A DNA stretch of 64,000 nucleotides. Origin: UBA7374 sp049890275 (GTDB lineage: Bacteria; Verrucomicrobiota; Verrucomicrobiia; Opitutales; Coraliomargaritaceae). The notes under the pieces were generated by a model. That model saw nothing but the letters and a program-made list of their open reading frames with translations. It was not told where the DNA came from and searched no databases. Each line of letters opens with the position of its first letter. The first letter of the stretch is position 1. The stretch spans positions 112,267 through 176,266 of the forward strand of contig JBMHBT010000016.1 in assembly GCA_049890275.1 (NCBI GenBank), in the 5' to 3' direction. Positions 26,638 to 37,655 of this stretch are shown here, piece after piece. A program made the position numbers and the translations under genes.

Positions 26638-28107
26638 CTAATCATCTATGCGTATAACGATGAAGCGTGGATTGCCCTCAAACCATACGTAGAAACTGTT
26701 CACTCCAGTTTGTAATAATTTGCCCACAGCATTCGGAGCGTCTACCGAAACATCATTCACTTCGACAATCACCATATTCGGGCGTAGGCGCTTCGCAAAA
26801 GGTGAATCTTCAGCTACTGAACGTACCAGTACTCCCTGCATTAATTCGGGAAGTTGTAGCTCTTTTCGTAGTTCTGAATCGAGATCACTCAGTTCTACAC
26901 CTTCAAGCACAGACCTTCCCTTGGATCCGGATAATTTACCATTCAAACTACCGAGCACTACCGTCTTTTCTAATACTTTACCGCGTCGAATGAGAGTCAC
27001 TTCAACCTCCCTCCCAGGTGCCATTTGTGAAACAGTTAGACGCAACTGAGCCGCCGATTCAATTGATATGTCATCAATACGGGTGATGATATCTCCGTGA
27101 CGAATCCCTCCTTGTTCGGCAGGAGATCCCTCCTGTACCTCATTCACTAAAGCACCCCGCGTCGAGTCTAGGTCGAAGGCCTCTGCCAAATCCAAAGTCA
27201 GATCGACGGGAAACAGCCCGAGTAATCCGCGCGGGACTTCTCCGATCTCGATCAAACTACGAGCTACCCGCATGACCATATTGATTGGAATCGCATACCC
27301 CAAACCAATACTACCTCCACTTCTCGATACGATAGCGGTATTGATTCCAATCAAACGGCCCCAGGCATCAATCAACGCTCCCCCTGAATTACCCAGATTA
27401 ATCGCTGCATCCGTCTGTATAAAATTCTCGTAAGAACCGGGCCCAAGAATATCGAGCGAAGTTCGCTCAGTGGCAGAAACAATACCCTGCGTGACCGTCT
27501 GACTTTGCCCATGAGGACTACCGATAGCAAAGACGATATCACCCGTACGAATCTTTTCACTATCTGCCAAGACAACCGCATCCAACTCGATATCGGCATC
27601 AATCTTAATCACCGCCACATCCGTTTTAGCATCCGTACCAATCAACTCAGCAAAGTACTCATCGCCATTCTTCAGTTGTACACGAATCTCATCGACCGGC
27701 TCTCCCCCTTGATCCCGCACAACATGGTTGTTGGTTATGATATAACCATCTTTGGACAGAATCACACCTGAACCAAGACCGTGGACTTCTCGCTGCTCAG
27801 GAATGGACCTCCCATATGGCACACGATAACCGAACTGACGTAATACTTCACCCATCTCCGACTGCTCACTACGAGAGTAAGTCTGCAAGTCAGTCGTATA
27901 AACCGAGACAACTGCCGGCGCGGCACGATCAATAACATCTGCATACGAAACCAGTGGTATCGCTTCAGTCTGAGCAATCGCTTGATTATCTTGCTCGACT
28001 TCTAAAGTAGCCGACCAAAGTACCCCGGTAGCAAGGCAAACAAAAATAGATACATTTCGGGAAATACGAGATAGGTAAGTGTGCATACGTAGTAAAATCC
28101 GAGACAT
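26638..28107 (-). CDS. htrA: Periplasmic serine protease, HtrA/Deg family
   Basis: The 489-residue protein has an N-terminal signal/anchor (about 8-33). Its trypsin-like triad is visible as H128 (TNNHVV), D163 (KTDVAV) and S241 (NLGNSGGA). Two PDZ domains follow, the first at about 290-385 with GLLGLFPVDL and GSPAEQGGIRHGDII, the second at about 400-489 and shortened. It degrades or refolds damaged envelope proteins. The start at 28086 is an alternative that places the hydrophobic core closer to the N-terminus. Confidence 0.92.
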   Translation of the reverse strand: MSRILLRMHTYLSRISRNVSIFVCLATGVLWSATLEVEQDNQAIAQTEAIPLVSYADVIDRAAPAVVSVYTTDLQTYSRSEQSEMGEVLRQFGYRVPYGRSIPEQREVHGLGSGVILSKDGYIITNNHVVRDQGGEPVDEIRVQLKNGDEYFAELIGTDAKTDVAVIKIDADIELDAVVLADSEKIRTGDIVFAIGSPHGQSQTVTQGIVSATERTSLDILGPGSYENFIQTDAAINLGNSGGALIDAWGRLIGINTAIVSRSGGSIGLGYAIPINMVMRVARSLIEIGEVPRGLLGLFPVDLTLDLAEAFDLDSTRGALVNEVQEGSPAEQGGIRHGDIITRIDDISIESAAQLRLTVSQMAPGREVEVTLIRRGKVLEKTVVLGSLNGKLSGSKGRSVLEGVELSDLDSELRKELQLPELMQGVLVRSVAEDSPFAKRLRPNMVIVEVNDVSVDAPNAVGKLLQTGVNSFYVWFEGNPRFIVIRIDD

Positions 28108-28158
28108 AGGACAAAAATCAAGCCTCTGGGTTCCTTTACATACGAAGAGATATGATGA

Positions 28159-29106
28159 TTAAAAACCCTGAATCTCAAACAATCCGGTAACACTCTCATT
28201 TTGGTGTATACGTCGGATCCCCTCACCCAGCAATTCATTTACACTCAATACAGAGATAGGCAAATCCTCACTCTGTTTTACCGGAGTTGAATCTGTCGTT
28301 ATCAATCGATCCAGCAAGCCCGATGACAAACGCTCGTAACCACGTTCATTCAGAACTCCATGACTAACTGCTGCCATAACACGATTGGCTCCATTCTTTT
28401 TCAATAATTCAGCCGCAGCACAAAGAGTACCGGCCGTCTCTGTCATATCGTCGATCAATAAAATATCACGACCCTCCGTCTCACCAACCAGAGAAACAGC
28501 CTCTACGGTTTCAGCATCCGTTCGGCGCTTAGCGATAAAACCAAGCGGTACTTTCAACATACTGGCATAAGCAGATGCCATCTTCATCCCACCCACATCC
28601 GGAGAAAACAGCGTGAGATTATCCGTATCGAGCGTTTTCAGATACTGAAATAAAATCGGCGATGCATACAGATGATCGACAGGAATATCAAAAAAACCTT
28701 GGATCTGCTGCGCGTGTAGATCCATCGTCAGGATACGATTAGCTCCGGCAGAAACCAACAAATTGGCGACCAACTTGGAAGTGATCGGCACTCTCGGCTG
28801 ATCTTTGCGATCCTGCCGCGCATAACCATAAAATGGAATCACCGCAGTGATCCGCTTGGCAGATGCCCGACGCGCGGCGTCGATCATGATAAAAAGTTCC
28901 ATCAAATGCTGATTTGCCGGATTACAGGTAGACTGGATGATAAACACATCCGCACCACGGATATTCTCATCGATCCGTACAAATGATTCGCCATCGGGAA
29001 AACTATTTACCGTGGCCGCACCAAGAGATACGTCCAAATACTGACAGATGGAAGCGGCTAAATCCGGATTAGAATTACCGCAAAAAATTTTTAGAGAACT
29101 ATTCAT
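28159..29106 (-). CDS. prs: Ribose-phosphate pyrophosphokinase
   Basis: The 315-residue PRPP synthetase has FCGNSNPDLA at the start, the flexible loop GYARQDRKDQPR, the ATP-binding MDLHAQQIQGFFDIPVDHL, and the ribose-5-phosphate loop LLIDDMTETAGTL. It makes PRPP for nucleotide, His and Trp synthesis. It is the last gene of a long minus-strand run and starts 27 bp after the lpxD stop. Confidence 0.95.
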   Translation of the reverse strand: MNSSLKIFCGNSNPDLAASICQYLDVSLGAATVNSFPDGESFVRIDENIRGADVFIIQSTCNPANQHLMELFIMIDAARRASAKRITAVIPFYGYARQDRKDQPRVPITSKLVANLLVSAGANRILTMDLHAQQIQGFFDIPVDHLYASPILFQYLKTLDTDNLTLFSPDVGGMKMASAYASMLKVPLGFIAKRRTDAETVEAVSLVGETEGRDILLIDDMTETAGTLCAAAELLKKNGANRVMAAVSHGVLNERGYERLSSGLLDRLITTDSTPVKQSEDLPISVLSVNELLGEGIRRIHQNESVTGLFEIQGF

Positions 29107-29133
29107 GGAGTAAAAGGGACCTTAGATGGATCA

Positions 29134-30180
29134 TTACGACTTCAGCTCAGACTCAAAGTATTTTTCCACTTGTTCAAACCTTTTGAAAAAGTCTGGCAAT
29201 TTTCTCATCAAAACGGAGATACGCAAAAACTCCCTAGAAGGGATTCCAGGATAACCCATCAACTTCTCACCGGGTGCCACCGATTGAATAATACCCGAAT
29301 TTCCGGCTATCATTGCTCCGTCACCGATCTTGAGATGCCCAGCAAATCCGGATTTCCCACCGACGACGACACCGTTACCCAATTCAGTGCTTCCACTCAC
29401 GCCGACTTGAGCCACAAGTAAACAGCGTTTTCCAATGCGTACATTGTGACCAACCTGCACCAGATTATCAATTTTCGTACCCTCACCGATGTAGGTTTCT
29501 CCGAAGCGAGCACGGTCTATTGTCGTATTGGCTCCAATATCTACATCTGGCCCAGTCACAACACGGCCAATCTGCGGAACACGCTCATGCTGACCCGCTT
29601 CAAACTCATAGCCGAAACCATCACTCCCGACCACAGCACCCTGCAGGATACGATTGCCTCGACCGATCCTACAGTAATCGGCAATCGTCACTCTCGAATA
29701 AAGCAAAGAACCATCTCCAATTTCAGCATGACGACCTATAGAAACATGATTTTGTAAATGAGCAGCCCCCACATAGGCACCTTCTCCCACAAAGCAAAAA
29801 GCTCCAATCGTTGCCTCCGGAGAGATTTCTGCACCAGCTTCAACAACGGCCGTAGAATGAATCCCAGGCTTTGGACGAGGAAGCAGCAAGCGCTCAATTT
29901 CCCGACAGACCTGAGCTAAAGCCCATGAGGGATTCTCCACTTTGATGAATAATTGTCCTGCTTTCGGCTGCTCTTCGGAGTCCCTTGGAAGCAATAAAAC
30001 AGAAGCTTTGGAAGTCGCCACTTCACTGCGGTACTTTGGATTCCCTAAAAAGGAAAGATCACCCGCATCCGCTTCGACAAGAGAAGCCAAACCGTGTATC
30101 TCACCACTGAAGTCTCCAAAAATTTCGGCATCACTACCGACGATTTTCTGGATCTGCTGAATGGAAAATGAGAATTGCAT
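29134..30180 (-). CDS. lpxD: UDP-3-O-acylglucosamine N-acyltransferase
   Basis: The 348-residue protein has an N-terminal uridine-binding domain (about 1-100, GDLSFLGNPKY) and a left-handed beta-helix with many hexapeptide repeats. It has the catalytic histidine region QVGHNVRIG, TTIDRARF and a C-terminal helix. LpxD adds the second acyl chain in lipid A synthesis, so the cell makes a lipid A outer membrane. It follows skp, with an intrinsic terminator in the 72-bp gap. Confidence 0.93.
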   Translation of the reverse strand: MQFSFSIQQIQKIVGSDAEIFGDFSGEIHGLASLVEADAGDLSFLGNPKYRSEVATSKASVLLLPRDSEEQPKAGQLFIKVENPSWALAQVCREIERLLLPRPKPGIHSTAVVEAGAEISPEATIGAFCFVGEGAYVGAAHLQNHVSIGRHAEIGDGSLLYSRVTIADYCRIGRGNRILQGAVVGSDGFGYEFEAGQHERVPQIGRVVTGPDVDIGANTTIDRARFGETYIGEGTKIDNLVQVGHNVRIGKRCLLVAQVGVSGSTELGNGVVVGGKSGFAGHLKIGDGAMIAGNSGIIQSVAPGEKLMGYPGIPSREFLRISVLMRKLPDFFKRFEQVEKYFESELKS

Positions 30181-30200
30181 TGAAGGTACTTGAATTGAAA

Positions 30201-30231
30201 AAAACCCTGTCCACGAGGGAAACAGGGTTTT
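30201..30231 (-). terminator. Intrinsic terminator/attenuator between skp and lpxD
   Basis: AAAACCCTGT pairs perfectly with ACAGGGTTTT (10 bp) around an 11-nt loop, and on the minus strand the run reaches seven T residues. It lies 21 bp past the skp stop region and only 20 bp before the lpxD ATG, so it should reduce read-through into lpxD-prs. Confidence 0.85.
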
Positions 30232-30252
30232 GAAAAAAATAAAGAATGCAGA

Positions 30253-30849
30253 CTACTCGTCGGAAGCGTTTAATACCGCAATGACGGAGTCAGTCAGGTC
30301 CAGTGAATCTGAGGCGTACAGGATTGTGCCACGATAAACACTGTATGTCTTTTCTTCACTCTCTTTCACATCGACTGGTGCAATTTCAACAACTAGATCG
30401 ACGTCCTTATCTTTCGATACGGTTATGATTGCTTCACGCGCCTTCAACTCAAGAGGCAAGAGAAATTCCTGACGACTCTTATTGCGAAGCTGCTGTGCTT
30501 GATTCTGGAAAGCCTGAAACTGCGCTCCTGTCGTACGGAAGTCCGCTGAAAGAGCCTCAAATTCAGCTTGCGCTTCTTTTCTAGCCTTTTCGGAAAGAGC
30601 TGGATTGTCTTTCTTCACTTCCAGCTCCTGACCCTTTGATTGCATTTCCTGTAACTTCTTCTGCAAGTTAGCCAATTCTTCCTCCGCAGGAGAGATAGCC
30701 CCTTCATATTTTTCTAAAGCAGACTGGTATGCATTGAATCCGGCCAGCAAGCGCTGCATATCAATCGCTCCAACAGAAGACTCCTTCTGAGCGATCGCTC
30801 CGGCAGTAACTACCAGAGTAGCTAGAATTGCGATTATAGTGGTTTTCAT
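30253..30849 (-). CDS. skp: OmpH/Skp-family periplasmic chaperone
   Basis: The 198-residue protein has a signal peptide (KTTIIAILATLVVTAGAIA). A long charged coiled-coil region (about 45-130) forms the tentacles of the Skp fold, and a beta-rich end with YRGTILYAS follows. Skp holds unfolded outer-membrane proteins for the BAM complex. The gene directly follows bamA, 59 bp apart, as in many Gram-negative genomes. Confidence 0.88.
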   Translation of the reverse strand: MKTTIIAILATLVVTAGAIAQKESSVGAIDMQRLLAGFNAYQSALEKYEGAISPAEEELANLQKKLQEMQSKGQELEVKKDNPALSEKARKEAQAEFEALSADFRTTGAQFQAFQNQAQQLRNKSRQEFLLPLELKAREAIITVSKDKDVDLVVEIAPVDVKESEEKTYSVYRGTILYASDSLDLTDSVIAVLNASDE

Positions 30850-30908
30850 TTCGTTTTTTGGATGATTGTTCGATTGAGAGGCTTATTTTAGTTGTGAATA
30901 AAGAGAGA

Positions 30909-33287
30909 TTAGAAACGTGTGCCAAACGAAAAGTGAAACTGTGAACTGGAACCTTCTACTTCTTTCGGCGTCGTAATCGGAAAGCCGAGATCCAGCTTCA
31001 ACGGAGACCCAAGCATGAGTAAACGTGCTCCCACACCCCAGTTATCTGCATAGTTCGATACATCAAAATCATTTTCTTCTTCGTTAATAAAACCTGCATC
31101 ATAGAAAACAGCCAGCCCTAAAGGTTCCGCTAAACGGAAAGTGTACTCCAAAGAAAGCAATCCGTAGCTGTTGCCACCCACCGACTCATTCGGGTCATCA
31201 TTGTCACGAGGACCAATATCGCGGTGATCATAACCCCGCAGCGTGTCTGGACCACCAAGATAGAAACGATCGTAAAAAGGCGTAATTTCACTTTCTCCAT
31301 ACGGAATAATTGTACCCAATCGCCCAATGATAGAAAGCGACTGCTCATAGAGATCAAAAGTCGGAATAAACTGCGCAGTCCGCCCCTCAAACTTGAAATA
31401 ATCGACATCTCCTCCTAATCCAGCCCATTCATGAGACAGCGTCGTACGATTGCCCTTGCGTGTAAAAAGCAGCGAATCGCGCGTATCTCGCAAAAAAGTC
31501 AGACCGCCCTTAGAGACCAATTCGCTCCCCTCCGCTGCCTGAAAAACATCTGCCACACCATCATCTTTGGTGGATCCATCGTCTTCACGCGGCTTGCTAT
31601 TGTCGCGTGATACATCTATAATTTCAACCTCCTCCAAACGGTACGAGGCACGAGCCTCGACCAGCTCAAACAGTCGGCGGCGAAGATAGAGCTCAAAACC
31701 AGTACGCAACTCGTCATAGTCACTGCTATTATAGTCCGATTCCGTACGAAACAACTCCACGCCAAAAGCCAAGCGCTGCTCAAAGAGCCAAGGCTCTTCA
31801 AATGAAATTAAGATTTGGTTACTAGAAGAGCCAAGTGAACCGCGGATACGAAACTTCTGACCATCACCCTGAAATCCGTTACGCCAGTTCAATATATCAA
31901 AATTTCCCTGCCGCATTTCCGCGTAGACAACGATACTTTCCACGGATCCAAAGCCCGCCCCAAAAGAAAGGCTACCGGTACGTGCTTCCTGTACCGTAAT
32001 CCCCAAATCACGCCGCCCGGGAATATTGGTCATCTCGGGATTAAGACGAACTTCATCAAAAAATCGCGTATTATTGAGGCGACTTTCACTCACCTCCATT
32101 TTAGTCATGTCAAAAACGTCCCCGGGGCGCAAAGCTAGCTCCCGCATGATCACCTTAGACTTGGATTTCGTATTCCCTTCTACCTCAATTGATTCGACGT
32201 AAAACTTACTACTTTCCCGCACCCGAAAGACTAAATCGATCTCACGAGTCTCCAAATTCGAAACCCGCTCTGCCCGAACCCGCGTTTCCAAATAACCACG
32301 AGAAGTAAAATATTCGCCCACTGAAGAAGCGGCCGCGTCGACTGCTTCCGGAGAAAATACATCCCCGGGTTGCAGTGTTAAAAAAGACAGAAGTTCGTCC
32401 TCTGTAAAAATGGTTGCGTTCTCAACGGACATTTTACCAACGAAATACTGCTGCCCCTCAAAAACAGGAATCGATATGCGTATCTTTTTCTTTCCTATGA
32501 AATCAATTGCTACAGCACTGTCATCGATATCTACATCCAGATAACCATTATTACTGTAAAAGATCTGCAAAAGATTCAGATCTTCCTTAAACTTTACCTC
32601 ATCGAACTTGCCGTCCCCCGTTATCCAAGAAAGCCAATTGTTTTTCTTTGTTTTTAATACCTTCCGCAACCTGTCATCTTTAAAAGCGGTATTTCCCTCA
32701 AATTCGATCTTGGTAATCCGCACTTTACCCGCCTCTTCAATGTCAAAGACAACCGTTGCATAACCCGTGGCCCGATCGCGCTCGATCCGGTAATCCACCT
32801 CCGCATCCGCATAACCTTTTTCCACGTAGTATTCGACCAGTCGATCCGCAGCTTCTTTAACCTCAAATTCATCCAGACTGATACGAGTCTCCAGCTCTGA
32901 CTTATCGGATAAGCGTCGATCTGATAACCCTTCGTTACCCTCAAAGATAATCTGACCAATTGTATACTTCGGGTCGAGTAAGACTCGCAGTATAACCGCG
33001 CCCCCACTCGCCTCTTCTACGTCGATCTTAACATTCTCAAAATAACCAGAGCCATACAGTGCACGTATCGACTGGTCCAATAAAGCGGTATCCAATTCCA
33101 TTCCCTCACGAAGCTGAATAAACCCGGACACGTACTCATCGCTTACAGGCTGAAAACTATCAAACTCAACTTCAATTGCAGCAATCTTTGGAACCCTCGA
33201 ACTAACTTCCTCTGCCTCAACAATACCGAAAGATAAAGAAAACAGCAAAACGGCATAGAAAAGGGATAAACGGTGCAAACAAATCAT
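30909..33287 (-). CDS. bamA: Outer-membrane protein assembly factor BamA
   Basis: The 792-residue protein has a signal peptide, five POTRA repeats (about 35-430, with GNTAFKD, GNTKSKSKV and similar), and a 16-strand barrel ending GTRF. The barrel contains the loop-6 motif in LGGPDTLRGY, matching the conserved (V/I)RGF/Y element. BamA folds and inserts outer-membrane proteins. It starts 13 bp after dnaB and precedes skp and lpxD. Confidence 0.95.
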   Translation of the reverse strand: MICLHRLSLFYAVLLFSLSFGIVEAEEVSSRVPKIAAIEVEFDSFQPVSDEYVSGFIQLREGMELDTALLDQSIRALYGSGYFENVKIDVEEASGGAVILRVLLDPKYTIGQIIFEGNEGLSDRRLSDKSELETRISLDEFEVKEAADRLVEYYVEKGYADAEVDYRIERDRATGYATVVFDIEEAGKVRITKIEFEGNTAFKDDRLRKVLKTKKNNWLSWITGDGKFDEVKFKEDLNLLQIFYSNNGYLDVDIDDSAVAIDFIGKKKIRISIPVFEGQQYFVGKMSVENATIFTEDELLSFLTLQPGDVFSPEAVDAAASSVGEYFTSRGYLETRVRAERVSNLETREIDLVFRVRESSKFYVESIEVEGNTKSKSKVIMRELALRPGDVFDMTKMEVSESRLNNTRFFDEVRLNPEMTNIPGRRDLGITVQEARTGSLSFGAGFGSVESIVVYAEMRQGNFDILNWRNGFQGDGQKFRIRGSLGSSSNQILISFEEPWLFEQRLAFGVELFRTESDYNSSDYDELRTGFELYLRRRLFELVEARASYRLEEVEIIDVSRDNSKPREDDGSTKDDGVADVFQAAEGSELVSKGGLTFLRDTRDSLLFTRKGNRTTLSHEWAGLGGDVDYFKFEGRTAQFIPTFDLYEQSLSIIGRLGTIIPYGESEITPFYDRFYLGGPDTLRGYDHRDIGPRDNDDPNESVGGNSYGLLSLEYTFRLAEPLGLAVFYDAGFINEEENDFDVSNYADNWGVGARLLMLGSPLKLDLGFPITTPKEVEGSSSQFHFSFGTRF

Positions 33288-33300
33288 AAGAACAAGCTTT

Positions 33301-34746
<1,446 letters not shown>

Positions 34747-34776
34747 GGGTCAAAGCCGCCGCAAAGGGCGCGGATT

Positions 34777-35286
34777 TTACTCGTCGTCCTCAATAGCCAC
34801 CTCTTCAGCGGAATCGTCGGCTACTTCAATCGGGTTTTCAGAGACCACCTCAAATTTCAACTCAGCCACCGCTTCCGCATGCAACTTCACTTCTGTTGTG
34901 TGCGAGCCCAGTTCCTTGATCGGAGCCGGCAGTCCCAATTGCTTACGGTTTACCTCAATACCTTCCTCAGCCAGACGCTCAATCAAATCATTGGCTGTGA
35001 CCGCACCGAACATACGACCACCTTCACCTGTTTTCACTGCAATCGCGATATTCACTCCCGCAATACGCTCCGCTAATGCGCGTGCCGAATCCAGCTCTTT
35101 AGATTCTCGTATTTCACGAGCCTTGAGCAACGATTCCACTTGCTTCCGGTTTGCTTGCGTAATGGGTAGTGCAATCTTGCGTGGCAGCAGGAAATTACGC
35201 GCATATCCAGCACGTACAGTTACGGTGTCGCCTTCAGCACCGAGGCCCTCAATGGGTTGAAGAAGAAGTACTTGGTTATTGGCCAT
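34777..35286 (-). CDS. rplI: 50S ribosomal protein L9
   Basis: The 169-residue L9 has the N-domain QVLLLQPIEGLGAEGDTVTVRAGYARNFLLPR, a connecting helix, and the C-domain GRMFGAVTANDL. It ends in an acidic tail of about 20 residues (many E/D), longer than the 149-residue E. coli protein. L9 binds 23S rRNA domain V. It lies between ssb and dnaB. Confidence 0.95.
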   Translation of the reverse strand: MANNQVLLLQPIEGLGAEGDTVTVRAGYARNFLLPRKIALPITQANRKQVESLLKAREIRESKELDSARALAERIAGVNIAIAVKTGEGGRMFGAVTANDLIERLAEEGIEVNRKQLGLPAPIKELGSHTTEVKLHAEAVAELKFEVVSENPIEVADDSAEEVAIEDDE

Positions 35287-35347
35287 TGTCTTGTCAGTAG
35301 TATAGGAAGTTTCGTTAGTTCACGATTATAAATATCGATTCATCTGC

Positions 35348-35800
35348 TTAAAAAGGAACATCGTCGTCGATCATGCCTTGAGGTGCCGCACCGCTGCCTG
35401 AGTCAGTATTGCGTGCCGGAGGCGAAGAACTCTCCGGAGAAAAATTAGAAGAACCGGCACCATCCTCTCGAGAACCACCAACAAACTGAAAATTCTCTAG
35501 GACGACACACAATTTACTCCTTTTCTGTCCGTCATTCCCCTCCCATTGGTCGAGGCGCAACCGCCCTTCCAACATGATTGGCTTCCCCTTACTCATGTAC
35601 TTCGTGATCACTTCTGCCTGACGCCCGAAAGCATCCACATCAACAAAAGTTGTCTCCTCACGCTTTTCCCCATCCTTCGTGCTGTAATTGCGCGACACAG
35701 CAAGACCCAGCTTGCAGATAGTCAATCCAGACGGCGTTACCCGAGTCTCGGGATCGCGAGTCAGATTGCCCATCAGGATGACTTTATTGAAAGATGCCAT
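35348..35800 (-). CDS. ssb: Single-stranded DNA-binding protein
   Basis: The 150-residue protein has an OB-fold (about 1-108, FNKVILMGNLTRDPE, with WEGNDGQKRSK), a glycine/serine-rich linker and the acidic tip DDDVPF that recruits replication partners. It sits between rpsF and rplI, the usual place. No rpsR (S18) is present between ssb and rplI. Confidence 0.95.
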   Translation of the reverse strand: MASFNKVILMGNLTRDPETRVTPSGLTICKLGLAVSRNYSTKDGEKREETTFVDVDAFGRQAEVITKYMSKGKPIMLEGRLRLDQWEGNDGQKRSKLCVVLENFQFVGGSREDGAGSSNFSPESSSPPARNTDSGSGAAPQGMIDDDVPF

Positions 35801-35823
35801 GAATAAATGGAGTTAAGGAAGAG

Positions 35824-36120
35824 CTACGCAGTCTCAACAAAGATACGATTGATGCGTTTATCGTGCTGTAATTTCACCTTGAGGTCGCGGTCGACCGAAC
35901 CACCTCCAGCAACAGTAATCGTAGCGTAATGACCCTGAGTAAAGCGACTATCTGCCGCACGGGCAAATTCGCGCATACCCAAGTCTTCACTGTCAATGGC
36001 TTCGCCACCGACAACTGAGATCACATTTTTAATGTCTTCCAAAACCTTCGCGACATCGTCTTCGGTGTTGCGTAGATCTAGGATAAAGGAGAATATGTAT
36101 TGGTTTGTTGTAGCACTCAT
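35824..36120 (-). CDS. rpsF: 30S ribosomal protein S6
   Basis: The 98-residue protein has the S6 ferredoxin-like fold with YIFSFILDLRNTEDDV at the start, LGMREFARA in the middle and the final strand KRINRIFVE. S6 binds S18 and 16S rRNA. Its start abuts the pth stop with one base between. Confidence 0.93.
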   Translation of the reverse strand: MSATTNQYIFSFILDLRNTEDDVAKVLEDIKNVISVVGGEAIDSEDLGMREFARAADSRFTQGHYATITVAGGGSVDRDLKVKLQHDKRINRIFVETA

Positions 36121-36121
36121 A

Positions 36122-36715
36122 TTAAGATGAGGAACGTTGGTTTATTATGTTCATGGCAGGCTCTATACCCTTGTCAACCACTAGAGCAATCTGCTCGAGA
36201 TAGTCAGGCATTCGACTGTCCAAAAGTTTGCGCTCGTCTGCCGAAAATTGGCTCAGAACGTAATCGGCAAGGTCCATTTCTTTCTCTGGCTTTGCACCCA
36301 CTCCTACGCGGTAACGAGTAAACCCGCTGCCGATACGCTGAATGATGTCAGCAATTCCGTTGTGACCACCGGCACTGCCCCCACAACTGAGTTTAATGCG
36401 GGCCAGATCCAGCGTAATATCGTCGTAGAGAACCAGTACCTCTTGCGGTTGCAACTTACGGTAACGCATCACTGCACTAATCGACCGACCGCTCGCATTC
36501 ATAAAGGTCTGCGGCTTCATTAAAAGCAACTTACGCTCAGAAAAAACCACTTCTGCCACAACCGCTTCGAAACGGGAATCCTGCTTCCAGACGAGAGAAG
36601 AACCGGTAGAAGCTCGGATAGCAAGTGCGTCCACCACATCAAAACCGATGTTGTGACGAGTGTTGCGGTACTTTGGGCCAGGGTTTCCGAGGCCGGCGAT
36701 AACCGCTATGGACAT
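36122..36715 (-). CDS. pth: Peptidyl-tRNA hydrolase
   Basis: From the ATG at 36715 the product is 197 residues, starting MSIAVIAGLGNPG as usual for the family; another ATG at 36736 adds 7 residues. The catalytic histidine is in NTRHNIGFDVVD, and KPQTFMNASG, YDDITLDLARIKL and GGSAGGHNGI are present. It frees tRNA from stalled peptidyl-tRNA. It sits between rplY and rpsF in a translation operon. Confidence 0.94.
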   Translation of the reverse strand: MSIAVIAGLGNPGPKYRNTRHNIGFDVVDALAIRASTGSSLVWKQDSRFEAVVAEVVFSERKLLLMKPQTFMNASGRSISAVMRYRKLQPQEVLVLYDDITLDLARIKLSCGGSAGGHNGIADIIQRIGSGFTRYRVGVGAKPEKEMDLADYVLSQFSADERKLLDSRMPDYLEQIALVVDKGIEPAMNIINQRSSS

Positions 36716-36763
36716 GTGAGAAAGAACAAGTAGCATCCGCCATTAGGCGAATGCAAAAAAGAG

Positions 36764-37411
36764 TTATTCAGCTGCAGGCGCCTCCGAAGTTTCCCCTTCA
36801 GCAGCAGCTTCTGCTTCGGCTTCGGCAGGTGCCGCTTCTTCAGAAGCAACTTTAGCAGCAGAGCAAGAGACAACTACGGTGTCAGGATTACCGAGGAATT
36901 CAACACCTTCGATCTCTGGAAGGTCGCGCACGTGAATGGCTTCACCAGTGTGCAATTCAGCAACATTGACCACGACATGATCCGGCAATTTGGATGGACG
37001 ACAACGGATATCGACTTCATGCAGAAGTGTTTCCAGCATTCCACCATCGATCTTCACACCCACGCAGTCGGAGTCACCCACAATATGCACCGGCACCTGC
37101 GTGGCAAATGACTCACCACGCTTCACTTCAAGAAAATCAATGTGATTGATCCTATTTTGGATCGCATGATGATCCACCTGTTGAATCAAGGTTAACATGG
37201 ATTCTCCCTGCTCATCGGATAACTCGATCAATGCGGCCTCGCCCCCGATTTCGCGCTTCAAATCACGGAACTCAACGGCTGAGACCGAAATAGAGCGGGC
37301 GCTGCCCTTACTATAGATCGAGGCCGGAATTCGCCCTGTCTCACGCAGACGACGGACAGCACCGCGTCCGGTCTTATCTCGAGAAGTAACCTTCAAATTA
37401 TACTGTTGCAT
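36764..37411 (-). CDS. rplY: 50S ribosomal protein L25/TL5/CTC family
   Basis: The 215-residue protein is the long two-domain form. The N-terminal L25 domain binds 5S rRNA (TSRDKTGRGAVRRLRETGRIPASIY), and the TL5-type beta domain (about 95-185) has VPVHIVGDSDCVGVKIDGG. An Ala/Glu-rich tail closes the protein. It is the first gene of the minus-strand translation/replication/envelope run, with a 244-bp upstream gap for its promoter. Confidence 0.93.
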   Translation of the reverse strand: MQQYNLKVTSRDKTGRGAVRRLRETGRIPASIYSKGSARSISVSAVEFRDLKREIGGEAALIELSDEQGESMLTLIQQVDHHAIQNRINHIDFLEVKRGESFATQVPVHIVGDSDCVGVKIDGGMLETLLHEVDIRCRPSKLPDHVVVNVAELHTGEAIHVRDLPEIEGVEFLGNPDTVVVSCSAAKVASEEAAPAEAEAEAAAEGETSEAPAAE

Positions 37412-37511
37412 AGTGATAATAAATTAACGGGCTGCATCTGCCCTAGAATCAAGGAAAACAGCCGAAAGTACGTCTAAGGACTCGAAAAGCAACACTAAGT
37501 TTTCGGAGATA

Positions 37512-37540
37512 CTTATTTTCATCTATTTATAGTTGGTCAA
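37512..37540 (-). promoter_or_regulatory. Candidate promoter of the rplY operon
   Basis: On the minus strand TTGACC (37540-37535) is followed after 17 bp by AATAAG (37517-37512), about 100 bp upstream of rplY. The -35 match is good and the -10 weak. It is one possible promoter in an AT-rich 244-bp gap. Confidence 0.3.
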
Positions 37541-37655
37541 CTGTCAGTTCATACTGTTTCAAACCATCATTCAAATTTATTAGATAAAATGCTTTATTTT
37601 TTAATGAATATAAATACTTAATCTTTTGCACGCTAGCAAAACCCAAAACAAACAT

